The translations under genes and the position numbers were made by a program. A DNA stretch of 64,000 bases, taken from Aporrectodea caliginosa (Eukaryota > Annelida > Clitellata > Crassiclitellata > Lumbricidae). This document shows positions 41,530 through 53,568 of this stretch, piece by piece. Position 1 is the first letter of the stretch; every line of letters starts with the position of its first letter. The notes beneath the pieces were generated by a model. That model was not told where the DNA came from. It searched no databases and was given only the letters and a program-made list of their open reading frames with translations. The stretch is taken from positions 93,499 through 157,498 of the forward strand of contig JACEVL010001181.1 in NCBI GenBank assembly GCA_020284085.1, given 5' to 3'.

Positions 41530-43495
41530 TACTGATCAGGTCACCTGTAACCATATATCAACTGACATAACCTATTCACACCAAAGGTCAGAATAATCTC
41601 AGCCAACCTATTATTATCCCACCCAGGTTGAGAGGTTGACAAGAAAATTCATGACCTTCTAATCTCACATATTCTCTAAGGCGTTTCAGGTCACACCTCA
41701 GGTAAACTTAACATCAGAAACACCTTCACAGCACTCAATTCTACCCTGTATGTAAACAAACCAAAATGCAATCCTCTCAATGTGTTACACTGCTTGACTC
41801 TACGTCATATAATAAGCAATTTCTATATAGCGCCACTGACACTATGGTAGCCAGTAGCACCAGTTAATAAGCTGCATAGATTCCTGGATGTGACTTTTGT
41901 GTGGTGTATAGAAATTTTTAGATTTACAATACATTACATACTTGTACTCAACAACCATGCAACATGACACCGTAAAATACAATAGAACAATAGACTCTCG
42001 CCCAGCTGACAGAACAAGGACTTCACCTTTGAAAGTAGGTGCAAAGCTATTACATGTCCTTATATCGACCGTAGTTTCACAAACAATTCTCCACTTGTAA
42101 CTGTATCCATCCGCATAAATTCTTAATTAAATGCTGTTAAAAGAACTCTGCATAAACCCCAAAGGATTCGACCCAGCGCAGAGTTGTCGACGTGCATGCG
42201 CCTGCTTTTGCGTGCACTTGTACAAGTGGTGCACTTGTTCGGTTGCTAATGTTACATTAACTAATGGTCGTCCCTGGAGGTTGGTGTTGTTCAATTAGAA
42301 GCAGTGCATTGTTGCAGGCAGGTTCTGTTGATCCAGCAAATTAGGGAATCAATGACTGTTATAGATTCCTCAATGTCTCTCGTGGGCCGGGGTTCTCTTG
42401 TCACCTGAAAGCTCTTCTCAACAATCGCTATATTTCACGGCTGAATAACAGCACTCAAACATTTCGTCATATTGACTGAAAATGTCAGAGAAAACCAGAG
42501 AACAAGGACACACCGTTTGAACTGAGTTTCAGTGCAGTATAGGAGCTGCTTATCAACTAGAATGCATATCAGGACCCTGTATTATTAACCTACATGATAA
42601 GTGGCTTGCACGCTCTGCAAAAGTCAGAGGTGCTCACAGTACAACCATGGTGATACAAATAAGTTTTAAGCAGCCTGTGAGCCTTAATTCAACACCTCAG
42701 TAAAAAGCACCATGGTGTTTTGGAAACACACGTTTACTACCAGATCTAAACTCCGAACAGTTCAAACTGTGGCCATTATTCACCTATTTTACAAGCGATC
42801 TAGCTTTTTTCCCATGACGCCAAGGCTTGTTTGGTCGAAATACTGTTGCCCACAAAGCAAACAGGGACCAAGTTCACATCAGAATCAGACAGCAGTGTTT
42901 GCATTTGTTTATGCCATGCAGCACTGACAGACAGACTACTTGAGAACTTCTCAAACAGACGTAAACAACGCGATCGACTCCTCAACACATGAAGTTTCAC
43001 AAACTATTTTGGTCTCGTTAAATTGTGCATTGTGTCCTTTTGACCTGTTTTTCTTATCAGGACGAAGGAACGCAGCCAACAGAAATACACCTAAGTCCTT
43101 CAAAACTGAACGACGCTAAATAGCTGCAGAGACGCAAATTGTAACATTTATTGCATCACTTCAAACTGTTATCATTGTAATCTACAGCCTGGTACTACCA
43201 AATAAACAGATCTATAACCCAGTGTTATCTGATATACACACACTTAAAATAATGTCATTTGAAACTCGTAAATAACTGCTCATCACACGTCAAAAACTAC
43301 AGAGTCAGTAGTGAAGCCGTAAGTGTAGAAAGACAAATGCAATGAGTGAGGTTCTTCTCACAGACTCCGCACACGAGTGTAGGTTAAAAGCGAAAGGTAC
43401 GACAGACAAATATAAGATTTATTATATCTAACATGATTTATTGTTTCACAGAATCTAATGTACTGGAAGAAAGAAACTTAGATCAAACTACATTG
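41530..43495. other. About 2 kb without a recognised gene
   Basis: A + frame around 42820-42990 reads SHDAKACLVEILLPTKQTGT and LTDRLLENFSNRRKQRDRLL, which looks mildly protein-like, but no splice sites or family place it. The rest is AT-rich. Confidence 0.35.
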
Positions 43496-43499
43496 AAAC

Positions 43500-43630
43500 A
43501 CCACACATTCTTATAAATGAATGGGACAATGCAGTTGAATGTCCCTATTCCTATAAATGAAATGGGACAGTGTAGTGAAAAGTGACTATTCTTATCGATG
43601 AATGGGATAGTTTAACCAAATCTTCCTACT
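43500..43630. repeat. Second locus of the ATGGGACAGTGTAG tandem repeat
   Basis: Three units of ATAAATGAATGGGACAGTGTAG type with CCTATTCTTAT spacers match the array at 37497-37840. Confidence 0.7.
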
Positions 43631-44199
43631 CCATTAAACTATAATCACGGTGCTATTTTCTGATGTTGGTCTGATTAAAGTGATTATGGCTAGAAGTACA
43701 GAAAAATGAAATAAATGCAACCATTTGTACACTGACAATAAAATGATGGGATCCAGCTCAGTGCGTTCCTCGTGCATTATGGGAACCTCAAAATCTGTTG
43801 GTACACACTGTAACGAGGAGCATGTACTATAAGTGACTGGGAAACCAATGCAGCTCATCATTATTTATTTAAAGTGTTAATTAATGTAGACTCAATGGAT
43901 TGCAGTGCAAATCAGGAGCTCAAAAGTCTAAGAGCAAAAGTTAAGAAAACCATGGATGTAATCGTAAACGTGTGACCACGTTGGGTTGAAACCATCACCA
44001 AAGTGTATGTACCAGCACCAACTGTTTTTTGCTAAATACTGATATCCATGTCTAATTGTTTTCGTTGTAATGGTGAGATCTGTTCAACTCACACACGTAC
44101 CATAAGTACCATGAAGGTAAGTGTTCCTGGATAATCACCAGATGGATAACAAATGGTGGAGCGGTTGAGCTGAGTCAAGAGTACAGAGACAACCGATTT
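43631..44199. other. No gene recognised; repeat shared with 51445
   Basis: 43825-43885 (AAGTGACTGGGAAACCAATG + CAGCTCATCATT) matches the outer part of the inverted repeat at 51445 and 52380. Confidence 0.5.
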
Positions 44200-44390
44200 T
44201 TATTTAAGCAAAGAATTATACTCATCAATCCAACTTCTATTTATGGAAACAATTATTTTCATCAGTCTAGCTTCTACTGAAGCAAAGACTTAGTTTCATC
44301 AATCCAGATTCCATTTACGCAAACAAATCATTTTCATTAGCCCAGCTTCCATTTTCAATTGACAATATAAAATAATTTAGCAACAATAAT
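44200..44390 (-). mobile_element. Partial copy of the 50041-50542 element
   Basis: AATCCAACTTCTATTTATGG + AAACAATTATTTTCATCA units are the complement of the AGAAGCTGGATTGATGAAAA units at 50090-50450. They end in GACAATATAAAATAATTTAG + CAAC, matching the element terminus. Confidence 0.75.
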
Positions 44391-45490
44391 GATGATGATG
44401 ATGATGATGATGATGGTGAAGATGACGTGTTACAACCGAGCACTTAGGTGCTCACTTATTTCCTCAACTAGTCTTGGGGTAGTCAAAGCTGTTATAGTTG
44501 CAAAGATGGAGTACAAAAAAAATTGTTAAACTTCACATGCGACTTGTTGCAAAAAGATCATCTTACATACGAACTGATGATGATGATGGTGAAAATAATT
44601 GACGACAATGCATGACAACACTGTATTGCTACATGAAATTTCTGAAACAATCTTATTTGGCCAACTTTAAATTCTGTTCACGTAGAAATAAGTCGCCTAT
44701 TTCTGTGCCAAAGATCAAACAAACTAATAATGCTCTAAAAACGGAATCTTATAATGTTTCTTGTAATGACATCCACATCCTCAACAAAGATATTATTAAT
44801 AACATTTATCTGCAACAGCAAAGATAATTTTAATAAGGAACTGTGGAAAGCAGTTTCACATTGCATTATTATTAATTCACCTCTCAAGTGTTTCACTAAA
44901 GAAAGTGTATGTCTAGATATAACAACATGCTCTACTTTCACTCCAGTGTGCAATAGACAGACGTCAGCTCTTTGTCATTGTCATATCGGGTAATTCTCCA
45001 TTTTATCATAATAACTGACAAGATGTATGGCTAAACAATGCAGCAGAAACGACGTTCTAGCGACAGTAAACCAACAAAAACACAAAAGAAACAGAAAGAA
45101 CAAGAGAGTAATATATCACCACTATGAAGAAGCAGTATATAACATAATTCATAGCAATTAATTTGTTCTTAGTGACTTTAACGGCAATAATTTTCTTAGG
45201 TACATAAAAGGCACAAGAGTAACAACTGCCCACATCCATAGATGTACATCTTAAGCTAATGACTTCTAAAGTGCCATTATCATAATGCCCATGGCATCAA
45301 TTGATGGTCACTTCAACAGAAACCTCACACCTTAATTTCAAGACTTTCTCTCATGGTTTATTTTTGCACAATGCCATGAATTGATAACCACTTCATCACT
45401 GACGATATCTGAAATATGGATGGACAGACACTTGACAAAATGAAACCATAAAGGGTGTCCCTTGTAAAGGCATGGTTGCTATGCAACAGA
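44391..45490. other. No gene recognised; GATGAT tracts
   Basis: GATGATGATGATG at 44390-44430 and 44577-44590. The 70-79 codon frames at 44612-44993 lack support. Confidence 0.4.
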
Positions 45491-45640
45491 GATGGGTAAC
45501 TAATCGATTAGATGCTAACCGATTAGACAAACAGCTAATTCTAATCGATTAGCTGTCATCTGATACTAATTCTAATTGATTAGCAATTTTCAGCTAATTC
45601 TAATCGAAAATCGATTAGAAAAAGAATTTCTTTGATGAAA
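45491..45640. mobile_element. hAT-like terminal fragment rich in AATCGATTAG palindromes
   Basis: CAGAGATGGGTAACTAATCG + ATTAG begins like a hAT end (YARNG). TCTAATCGATTAG and AGCTAATTCTAATCG repeat several times. No matching right terminus or TSD found. Confidence 0.45.
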
Positions 45641-45704
45641 AATCTACTTAGAAAGTGTCTACTATAACAAATAAATTCTATACTCATCTAGGAAGATCTA
45701 CAGA

Positions 45705-45875
45705 ATTCTGCTCCATTTGCATCCCTAGTCACCTAAACTACAATGAGTACATTGACCGTACACTGTCAGTGGAAAGATGACATGGCAAGGGAGAGGACTG
45801 GCCACCCACTTCATACCCATGGCTGGCTCTCAGGCTAGCTTAAGGGACTGGTCTTCTACTTCTTGAAGTATGCTC
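45705..45875 (+). mobile_element. SINE family B copy
   Basis: ACTACAATGAGTACATTGAC, GGGAGAGGACTGGCCACC and TTAAGGGACTGGTCTTCTAC + TTCTT; short internal deletion between CACC and CACTTCATACCC. Confidence 0.75.
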
Positions 45876-46317
45876 AGCTTGGAGAGAACTCTGTAAAGAA
45901 AAACTAGACAATAATGCAGCAAAGTCCTCCATCGTCTCAAGATGTCTGCACTGCTTCAAAACCATCACCAACTAAACAGGACTGACACAATAAGAGATAC
46001 TGCTACATTGAAACAGGACAGACAACAATTAGAACATATCACTTCACTTTGTCACAGAGCAGAACTCTTTCTAGGGACATCAATGATTACATGCATGACA
46101 TTGGTGATCCTGACAATACAAGAAGAAGTCTCTATTGAAGTGACCATCACTCAGCCATCCACCAGCACCCAATGACTGAACTCAGGGACAGATGTCGTGA
46201 CAAAGGCTCCAATAACTCGGACGGGTTCTGTGAGAAGTCTCCTGCTGTTCCAATACATGTATTAAAGGACTTGATTACACTGGGTCCTTTTTTACAGCAT
46301 GCTTCATCAGAGGGCAC

Positions 46318-46835
46318 ATGATGGTGTAGTGGTTTGTGTGCTGAACTGTCAATCGAGATTTCGGGGGTTCAAATCCCCACCCGGGCAGAAGTTTCGTTTG
46401 AGATTTAAGCTCTACCTGCACCCTTAGCCAACTCAGCTATAATGAGTATACTGACCATACATATACTGTTGGTCGGAAGATGAGACGGCGAGGGAGAGGA
46501 CTGATCATATGCCCTCATAATCGTGGGGCGCGGTGGTGTAGGGGTATGTTCAGTGCCTTGCAACCGGAGGGTTGCGGGTTCGAATCCACCTCAAGCCGCC
46601 GCGTAGGGACCCTGGGCAAGTCCTTCACTCGCAATTGCTCATGCGCTTCGGCGTGAAACTCCCGATTCAGTGTCCGCGCTGTAGTCGGGAGCGCCTCTGA
46701 GTAGAAATCTTGAAGGCGCGCTATAACAAGTGACCTTAATAAAAATAAATAAAATAATTATGTCGAGGCTACGAAAATGAAGCTGCTAACACTTATACCC
46801 TTAGGGTTAGCATAAGCTCTTCTTCTTCCTTCTCT
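46318..46835 (+). mobile_element. SINE family B copy split by a family A SINE
   Basis: Left part 46318-46521 has TGGTGTAGTGG (box A) and GGGGTTCAAATCCCC (box B), then the body to ATGCCCTCATAAT. The right part resumes at about 46759 with TATGTCGAGGCTACGAAAAT and ends CTCTTCTTCTTCC. This is the clearest tRNA-like head of family B. Confidence 0.88.
46522..46758 (+). mobile_element. tRNA-derived SINE, family A, nested in family B
   Basis: TGGTGTAGGGG and GGGTTCGAATCC promoter boxes, CCCTGGGCAAGTCCTTCACT core, GCGCCTCTGAGTAGAAATCT + TGAAGGCGCGCTATAACAAG end and AAATAAATAAAAT tail. ATAAT at 46517-46521 and 46754-46758 may be the target duplication. Confidence 0.9.
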
Positions 46836-47104
46836 TCATCATAACATGAATTTCTGACATAACATGATCGGGACATAAATCCTAACTTTAATTTCCATAT
46901 ATAAATGTACACTTGTTGCAACACAGTCTTGCTCTAAAGCGGGTCTGCCACTGTTACGACAATTTTACGTGTACTGAGGTCTCCTTACATGTAAATCCAA
47001 TTACATGTAAACTTGTAAAGTGGTTATAACATGGTTCATTGGTTCTCAATTATACCTATATATAGCAATCAGGGCAGGAACTTGCTGTGTAAAACTCTGC
47101 CACT

Positions 47105-47205
47105 GCCTGTACTATGGTCGAGCCTGTCCCAAGCCTGGATAAAGAAGGAGGGCGACGATAATCGTCTTTCTTATGACACATGATCACTAAACAGAAACTA
47201 CAACT
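47105..47205 (+). mobile_element. RTE-like LINE 3'-end fragment
   Basis: GAGCCTGTCCCAAGCCTGGA + TAAAGAAGGAGGGCGACG then TTATGACACATGATCACTAA. Confidence 0.5.
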
Positions 47206-47814
47206 CTTGCTGTGTAGTGCTGTGTATTGCTTTTAAAATAAACTTAAACACAGCAAAAATGTGCTGGCATCCACTATTCCTTTCTAACTGCCAAACCTAG
47301 CAAAGACCTATCACTCAACTTAGTCATTGTCACACTACACAGATATATAATAAATACTATTCATAGAGTAATATAAAAATATATAGGACACGTATATTTA
47401 AAATTTATTATCCTACTATATAATGGCAGAGGGAAACCATGAACGTTCTTACAATGTCGAAGAAAAGCTACCAGCAATAAAATGATTTACTTGCGCAGAA
47501 ACTCAAGGCCGAAGTTTCAAAAGATATTGGCTCTGAACAATGCAGGCGTGCATAAAATATACACGAATCTTGAAATTGTTTTCTTGTTTATTTTATTGCA
47601 ACGTGAAACCTTTCTTCTGAGAGTGTGTTTTTCAGATTTATAGTTACAACCAGAACTTTTTAAAACGTTTTAGTGATTTAGTGCATCTTTACAAATTTTT
47701 CTTACAATATGCATTTGAATTTATGTTTGAAAAAGGCACTAATAAAAGATAGGCTTGCCACTTTCAAATAACTGTGACTAGGTAATTATACATGCATGTT
47801 ATGTATATATAGTT

Positions 47815-47912
47815 ATTCATTCATTCATTCATTCATTTCAAGGATTTATATAGCGCCCCTTCAAGAAAAGCCTACTCAGAGGTGCTCCCAGTCCAACCGC
47901 GATGATACAAAT
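47815..47912 (-). mobile_element. SINE family A 3' end
   Basis: ATTCATTCATTC tail, then TTTATATAGCGCCCCTTCAA and CTACTCAGAGGTGCTCCCAG, the complement of the family A end. Confidence 0.75.
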
Positions 47913-48474
47913 AAGTCTCAAGGAGTTAATAGAATGTGGAAGAATCATCCCTAGTTATCTTAAGGTATTTCAGCATGGCCCCATCTGTTAACACGAGGTC
48001 ACGGTGGCTTTGGTGCAATGTAGTTCAACTCCTGGTGTTCCACTGTAGCTGTACTTGCAAAGGCTGAGAAAAACAAGCCGTCCAACAAAGCTGCTACTGA
48101 TGGACATTAAAAACGACATTAGAAAACTGAACCAAGTCACCATGGAAAGCTTTTCATGGCTGTATCCAGGTTGGGCTTTTCAAGTGCAATATCAACTCCT
48201 TAAACTAGGTCATGAAGAACTTTAATGAAGGATGATTGGCATCTGAAGCTCACCATGGATATGAAATATTAATGGCCAAATTTTGTTGGCCTTGGTGCAA
48301 CAGGATGGGCGGTCAGTAGACTGTTTTACATCTGATATCATGCTATGTAACACCCTGTACAACTTCTCAACAGACTGCTCGATGTAGGGTCAAGACGGTA
48401 GCATTTCAATGCAAATACAATGTACACTGGGTTAATATCTGACTAGCATGATAAATCTTTCTGTTCTTTCTCTA
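47913..48474. other. No gene recognised
   Basis: Mixed sequence with no supported exon. Confidence 0.4.
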
Positions 48475-48625
48475 TTGTTGGGCCTGGATTTCGGAACTCT
48501 CTCCCTTTATCTGTTCATTCTGCTCAGTTGCTTATGCCATTTCATTCTCAATTTAAGACTCGCTGTCTTCATTTTTCTATTCCACCACAGGCTTATTAAC
48601 TAGTGTCTAATATTGACCTGAATAA
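48475..48625 (+). pseudogene. LINE RT C-terminal fragment
   Basis: GGGCCTGGATTTCGGAACTC + TCTCCCTTTATCTG encodes GPGFRNSLPLS, then HSQFKTRCLHFSI, the GPxxWNSLP...FKxxL layout. Confidence 0.45.
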
Positions 48626-49372
48626 AGCATGGTTTTGACACATCATCGGTTGGTGCCTGCACATTGGACATTGGCGCACTAGAAGTTACTAATTTACTTA
48701 ATTAAAGAAATGAGTTTCACAGGAATTATTTCATATAATTATGTGACATAATTTTATCCTATTTCTGCACTGCTAAGTGCTATCTAATGCTCAAGACCAA
48801 TCAACTGTTACAGTACTAGCCAATACTATGTCTGTAATAATGCGTATTAACTTATGTCATTTAGATGGGAACTTGTAAGAATCTGTATTTGTGCATCAAA
48901 CACACATATGACTGCTGCCTAACAGAAAGCTAAAACTTTGGCATTAATATAATTGACTGTTTAGTTACAAAACGGAAGTGGGGAGTCAGTCCCTAATGAC
49001 CCATTTTGCATTGATCTCCGAGATGTTTTATCAGTCACTTCCTATCTTACTTTTGTACCAATTTTAAGTCAGTAAATCACTTTGATTCAATTCAATTAAA
49101 TATATAACTTATTCTTTTGACACTTTTTCAGTGTGAGCACTGCTAACATTTTAGCTACCCAACTCTTTTCATAAGCACAAATTTTAGTCTGCATATTCAG
49201 ATCAAAGCAGAAAACAAATGTACAATTGTACATGTACATAGGTTCGATATTGTGAACCCAGGCAACCCATAAGGAAATGCAGCGGTTAAGGCATCAGTAA
49301 ATTGAAAGCTGGGTAGCAGAAAATAAAGCATTGGAGTGCTCAAAATTTCAAATGATTCTCAACCATTAACCT
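48626..49372. other. No gene recognised
   Basis: AT-rich single-copy-looking sequence. Confidence 0.4.
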
Positions 49373-49714
49373 ATCGCGGTATACATACTTATTTGGGGCC
49401 GGGACCAAATGTTACAAAACTTTATCTGATGATACCTACGACCACAAGTATTCAAGCGTGCCTATTCACAACTCCAGCATTGCTACCTCCACAGTTTTCT
49501 CAGTTGATGCTTCATCATAGACTACGAGAAATGACCACTGTAAATATGGCAATATATCTAGTGACCTTTATCTTTTCCAAAAATTTGTATAAAATCACAG
49601 GATTGTTAGCTAGAGTTGGGAATATGCACATTTGAACACTTATGGTCCTCGGTATCATCAGGTAAAGTTTTGTAACATCTGGCCCGGCCCGGCATCATGT
49701 ATACCCCATCGCAG
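49373..49714. mobile_element. Long-TIR DNA element, about 340 bp
   Basis: Facing arms share GTATACAT, GGGCCGGG-CCAAATG and TGTTACAAAACTTTATCTGA + TGATACC over about 70 bp (left 49373-49445, right 49635-49714) with roughly 15% mismatch. The 190-bp core is non-coding. Target duplication unclear. Confidence 0.75.
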
Positions 49715-50040
49715 ACAAAATGTGATCATTTAATTGCGACTTAACAACCACAAATTTCATTAATCATAGTAGCTACAGTTAAACGTAACTTTGTGGCTAC
49801 CGTTCGAGTCAGCCTTACCATACCTTACTTGGGTGCGGCCCGAATCCCCGAATCCCTGAAACGAATTACGGCCGGATCTCCCAAATTCATTTGCTAATTC
49901 CCACCCGAATGAATATAATTAAGAAATAAACATGTGAATAGGCAGTATATCGATATACATCAAGGCCACGCAAGGTCTATGTCATGTTAACAATTTAACT
50001 CTGAATAGCTTTCTGGAGATCGACCGCTTTCTAGAAACCT

Positions 50041-50542
50041 GGGTAAAGTCATAGTTTACGTTGCTAAATTATTCGATATTGTCACTTTAACATGGAAGCT
50101 GGATTGATGAAAGAAATTGTTTCCCTAAATGGAAGTGGGATTGAAGAAAACATTCCTGTGTTCAAAATTGAAGTTGGACTGATCGAAATAATTATTTCCG
50201 TAAATAGAAGCTGGATGGATGAAATTAAGTTTTCGATTCACTAGAAGCTGGATTGATGAAAATAATTGTTTCCGTAATTAGAAACTGGATTCATGAGAAT
50301 ATATCTTTGCTTAAATAAAAGTTCCATTGATGAAAAATATTTCTTTCGCCAAATAGAAGTTTGATTGATAAAAGTAATTTTTCCAATTAAATGGAAGTTG
50401 GATTGATGAAAATATTTCTCGATGAAATGGAAGCTGGATTGATGATAGTTAACATGCACATAGGTAGACTGCTTACTTACCAACGTCAAGTACGGCATTG
50501 AAGACATTAGAATAATTTAGCAACGTAAACTACGACTTTACC
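50041..50542. mobile_element. TIR element with internal tandem units, 502 bp
   Basis: Terminal arms GGTAAAGTCATAGTTTACGT + TGCTAAATTATT (50042-50073) and their complement (50511-50542) differ at one base. GAAACCT lies on both sides (50034-50040, 50543-50549). Inside are eight degenerate ~40-bp units AGAAGCTGGATTGATGAAAA. A partial copy is at 44200-44390. Confidence 0.85.
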
Positions 50543-50549
50543 GAAACCT

Positions 50550-51444
50550 TTTTTCGGGAAATCAGGCTTTTGTGTATTTTCAGCGTTTTCGGGTTGACCC
50601 CCTTACTTAACCACTCAGTTTAGTTTCAACGTATAATCATAAACGCATAAAAGATTTATACATACAAGCACACACGTAAGCAGACATTTACAGCGACACA
50701 TAATATATAATTCACTTTAATTATCGTTCAAAATAAACTAAAAGGCAGAGTACACAATGAGCTACGAGCTCAAAAGACCCAAGTACAAAATGTCAAAACA
50801 CTCACTACTCTCCATCTAAAGCCATTTTCTTTCAATCACTTCCAAGATCTACACCAATACTATTCCATTTACCTGTTAACCTGGCTCTTGTCAAATACTT
50901 TCGTATGAGCACAAAGCCTTTCTTTTTATTTCAGTCCATTATTGTAATTTTTCTTTGCATTTGATATTTTTCTCCTTCTTCCAGAAAAACGTGTCAAGGC
51001 CATGCGGAAACTAGATTGGTGTACTGCATTATGTAACCCGTTAATATTTTGGCACGGACTCCATTCAGCGGTGCTCAACAAAAAGTATGGGCCTTTGGAT
51101 TCGACAATTAACACAGCGATTTGCAACGTTATAAATATTTAATCGTCAGGTTCTTTTCACTTGACCTACACTGTTCACATTATTTTACTTAAAAAAATTC
51201 AATAGACACGTTATTAGCATTAAAAACATATCCCGACCACCATCACTCATGTACTTTATGCAACGTCTCCATCTCAAATCAATCAGCCAATCGTTTATTT
51301 CTGTAACCAACAGAAGAGAAAACGAACAAATCTCTACATGCTATGATGCTTTAAATCGATGTGCCTATAGTTCATTTAAATTTGACTGTTCATCTCGCGA
51401 CTATAGTTAGATCGGTCTTGTAACTCTTGTATGCCACTCAGTAC
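50550..51444. other. No gene recognised
   Basis: AT-rich; a 66-codon minus frame lacks support. Confidence 0.4.
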
Positions 51445-51775
51445 GTGTACTAAAAGTGACTGGGAACCAATGCAGATCATTGTTAAAGTGTTAAATATAA
51501 CAATGTGGAACACATGACTTCAATTTGTAACGTGTCACCAACACGACATATCCGTTTTGAGATTTCTGCTTCTCTTGTACCCTCTAACCAACTAAACTAT
51601 AATAAGCACACTGACCTTAAACTATCAGTGGGAATAACAAACGGCAAAGCAGAGGACTGGTCACCTGATCTCATAAGCAGAGGCCAAGAAAATGAAATCA
51701 CTACGACTTCATACCCATGGCTGCCTCAGGTTTAGCATACGGGACTGCTCTTCTTCTTCTACTTATAATATATTA
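51445..51775 (+). mobile_element. SINE family B copy and flank, left arm of a large inverted repeat
   Basis: Flank GTGTACTAAAAGTGACTGGG...GTTAAAGTGTTAAATATAAC and SINE body (TTTGAGATTTCTGCTTC, GCAGAGGACTGGTCACC, CTGCTCTTCTTCTTCT). The complement occurs at 52110-52380. Confidence 0.8.
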
Positions 51776-51959
51776 ACATTGATATAGAAATAATATTAGC
51801 TTTTTCCTATCCTATGTCCTGTCTCATGGACATTTTAAAATTGGAGTTGAAAATTCTCTGACCCATGGCAGGTGACATAAAGCTAACCTTTGTCTGTTGT
51901 TATCTTTTGGCTGGTGTGATGGGCCAATATGCAGTAATGCATAACTCTTGTGTCCTGTT

Positions 51960-52032
51960 GCATACATACATACATATAAATATGTACATACATACATACA
52001 TACATACATACATACATACATACATACATGCA
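51960..52032. repeat. CATA microsatellite
   Basis: CATACATACATACATA run in the spacer of the inverted repeat. Confidence 0.95.
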
Positions 52033-52109
52033 TGCATACAGACCCACATACATCCCTACTGGTCCAGAGGCATGTCCAAATAGTAATTTAGTAGATATGC
52101 AGTTCATAT

Positions 52110-52380
52110 TCAGTAAAATATTAGGGTATGAAGTGCTAGCGGCTTCATTTTCTTAAGAAGGCAGATGGCCAATCCTAGCGTTCAATGTCCAATATTCAGT
52201 GTATGGTCAATGTACTTAATATAGCTTCGTTGATACGAGATATGACAGAAGAAGCAGAACTCTTGAAACGGATATCTGCCCTGGTTATGACATGTTACAA
52301 ATTGAAGCCATATGCTCCATATTGCTATATTTAACACTTTAACAATGAGCTGTATTGATTCCCAGTCACTTTTAGTACAC
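52110..52380 (-). mobile_element. SINE family B copy and flank, right arm of the inverted repeat
   Basis: Diverged complement of the left arm, ending CCCAGTCACTTTTAGTACAC at 52380 directly before a hAT element. The CTTCTT tail end is reduced. Confidence 0.75.
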
Positions 52381-52935
52381 TCTTACCCAGTGCTTAAAGT
52401 GTAAAAAAAGAAGTGCCTGGACGCCCCTTACCTTTCCCTCCCCTCCTCCCACCAATACCCTTTTCCCAACCCCTCTCCCCAACTTCCCCTCCGTACTCCC
52501 ATCCCCTTCCCCGTCCCTCTCCTCAACCCTCTCTCTCTCCAATCAGAGGTGCAACTATAAAATGTTTCCTGAGGTGCTCATTTTGCAAGCGCCGAAGGCA
52601 CGAAGCCGTGAGTGCTGAGTCCCCATGCGTATAGGCCTAACGATTAGGGTGTCTGAGGGAGCGTCGTGATCTCCCTCCGCGGGGTCTGGGGCGGAGCCCC
52701 AGAAGCCAACGCATTTTGTAGCTATTATTGCTATCAAATCGGACACATGCTATATAGGCTCTTGTTTTCCAGCAGTTTCTGAACGATAAAGTTATGAAAA
52801 CTTCATGGTTTATCCAGATTCCCAGACTAACACCACAACAATTTCACGCCTTCGGCTCTTTCAGAAGTGTCTAGTTAATTTTTGCAGTCAAATTAATCCA
52901 TTTCAAAAATATTTTTTTCTGTTTTTGTAACTTGG

Positions 52936-53166
52936 CTATGCATTTTGTCCAGTTGTATAGCCGATCGATGCCGCTACCTTGTTAGCAGATATTCTCAGTA
53001 GGCTTTGCAATCCTGTGGCACACATAGTTTTCCTCAGGTGACTTATTGTGAGACGAAGCCTAGAAAATGCTCTCCGGAACAAAATGTGAATGGTAGGGCA
53101 AGCCCGGCAAGGGCATCGCCACGCGGAGCTGGAGCTGGCTGAGTTTTGTATAACGAAACAATTCAA
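52936..53166 (-). pseudogene. Probable hAT transposase C-terminal remnant
   Basis: The minus-strand frame reads RRAFSRLRLTISHLRKTMCA then TGLQSLLRISANKVAASIGY, resembling the [ER]xxFSxLxxIKxxLRxTMxxxRLxxLxxLxI dimerisation region near the C-terminus of hAT transposases. The upstream part is missing: the nested MITE inserted 13 bp beyond the frame's start and the remaining element is non-coding. Confidence 0.6.
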
Positions 53167-53178
53167 TTCAATTTAATT

Positions 53179-53568
53179 TAGAGGTGGGCAACGATTAAAA
53201 ATTTTAATCGAAATTAATCGCACGATCAAAATTTTTAATAACGCGATTAATTTTTAACGCATGTCACAAAGATAGCAAGTACAACTAGGCCTACTCTACG
53301 GACTCTGAGTAGTTAGGTTGAATATGCCCTGTATAAATGCTTGCAGTCAATAAACAAAGAGCAAACATGTTTTTACTACTAAGTCTTGTTTTTACTTTTT
53401 AGTTTTTACTTTAAAGTTTAAACTGAGCGGTTTAATCACGAATTGTTTTAGCGCATTTCTATAAATAATTGGGCGCAGTAACAATCGCGTTAACTGCGTT
53501 TAAAATTTAATCGCTTTAATTAATTAACGCATTAATCGCGTTAATAACGCGTTAAATGCCCAGCCCTA
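53179..53568. mobile_element. hAT-type MITE, 390 bp, nested
   Basis: Termini TAGAGGTGGGCAACG and TAGGGCTGGGCATTTAACG (complement) with perfect 8-bp ATTTAATT (53171-53178, 53569-53576). Subterminal TTAATCGCGTTAATAACGCG-type palindromes. The TAGGGCTGGGC end is widespread in animal hAT MITEs. Confidence 0.93.

Noticed and set aside
42712..43000. Overlapping + and - frames that look mildly protein-like
   Set aside because: No splice signals, opposite-strand openness and no recognised family.
46320..46395. Functional tRNA gene
   Set aside because: Has box A and box B but continues into the SINE B body and lacks a complete acceptor-stem pairing.
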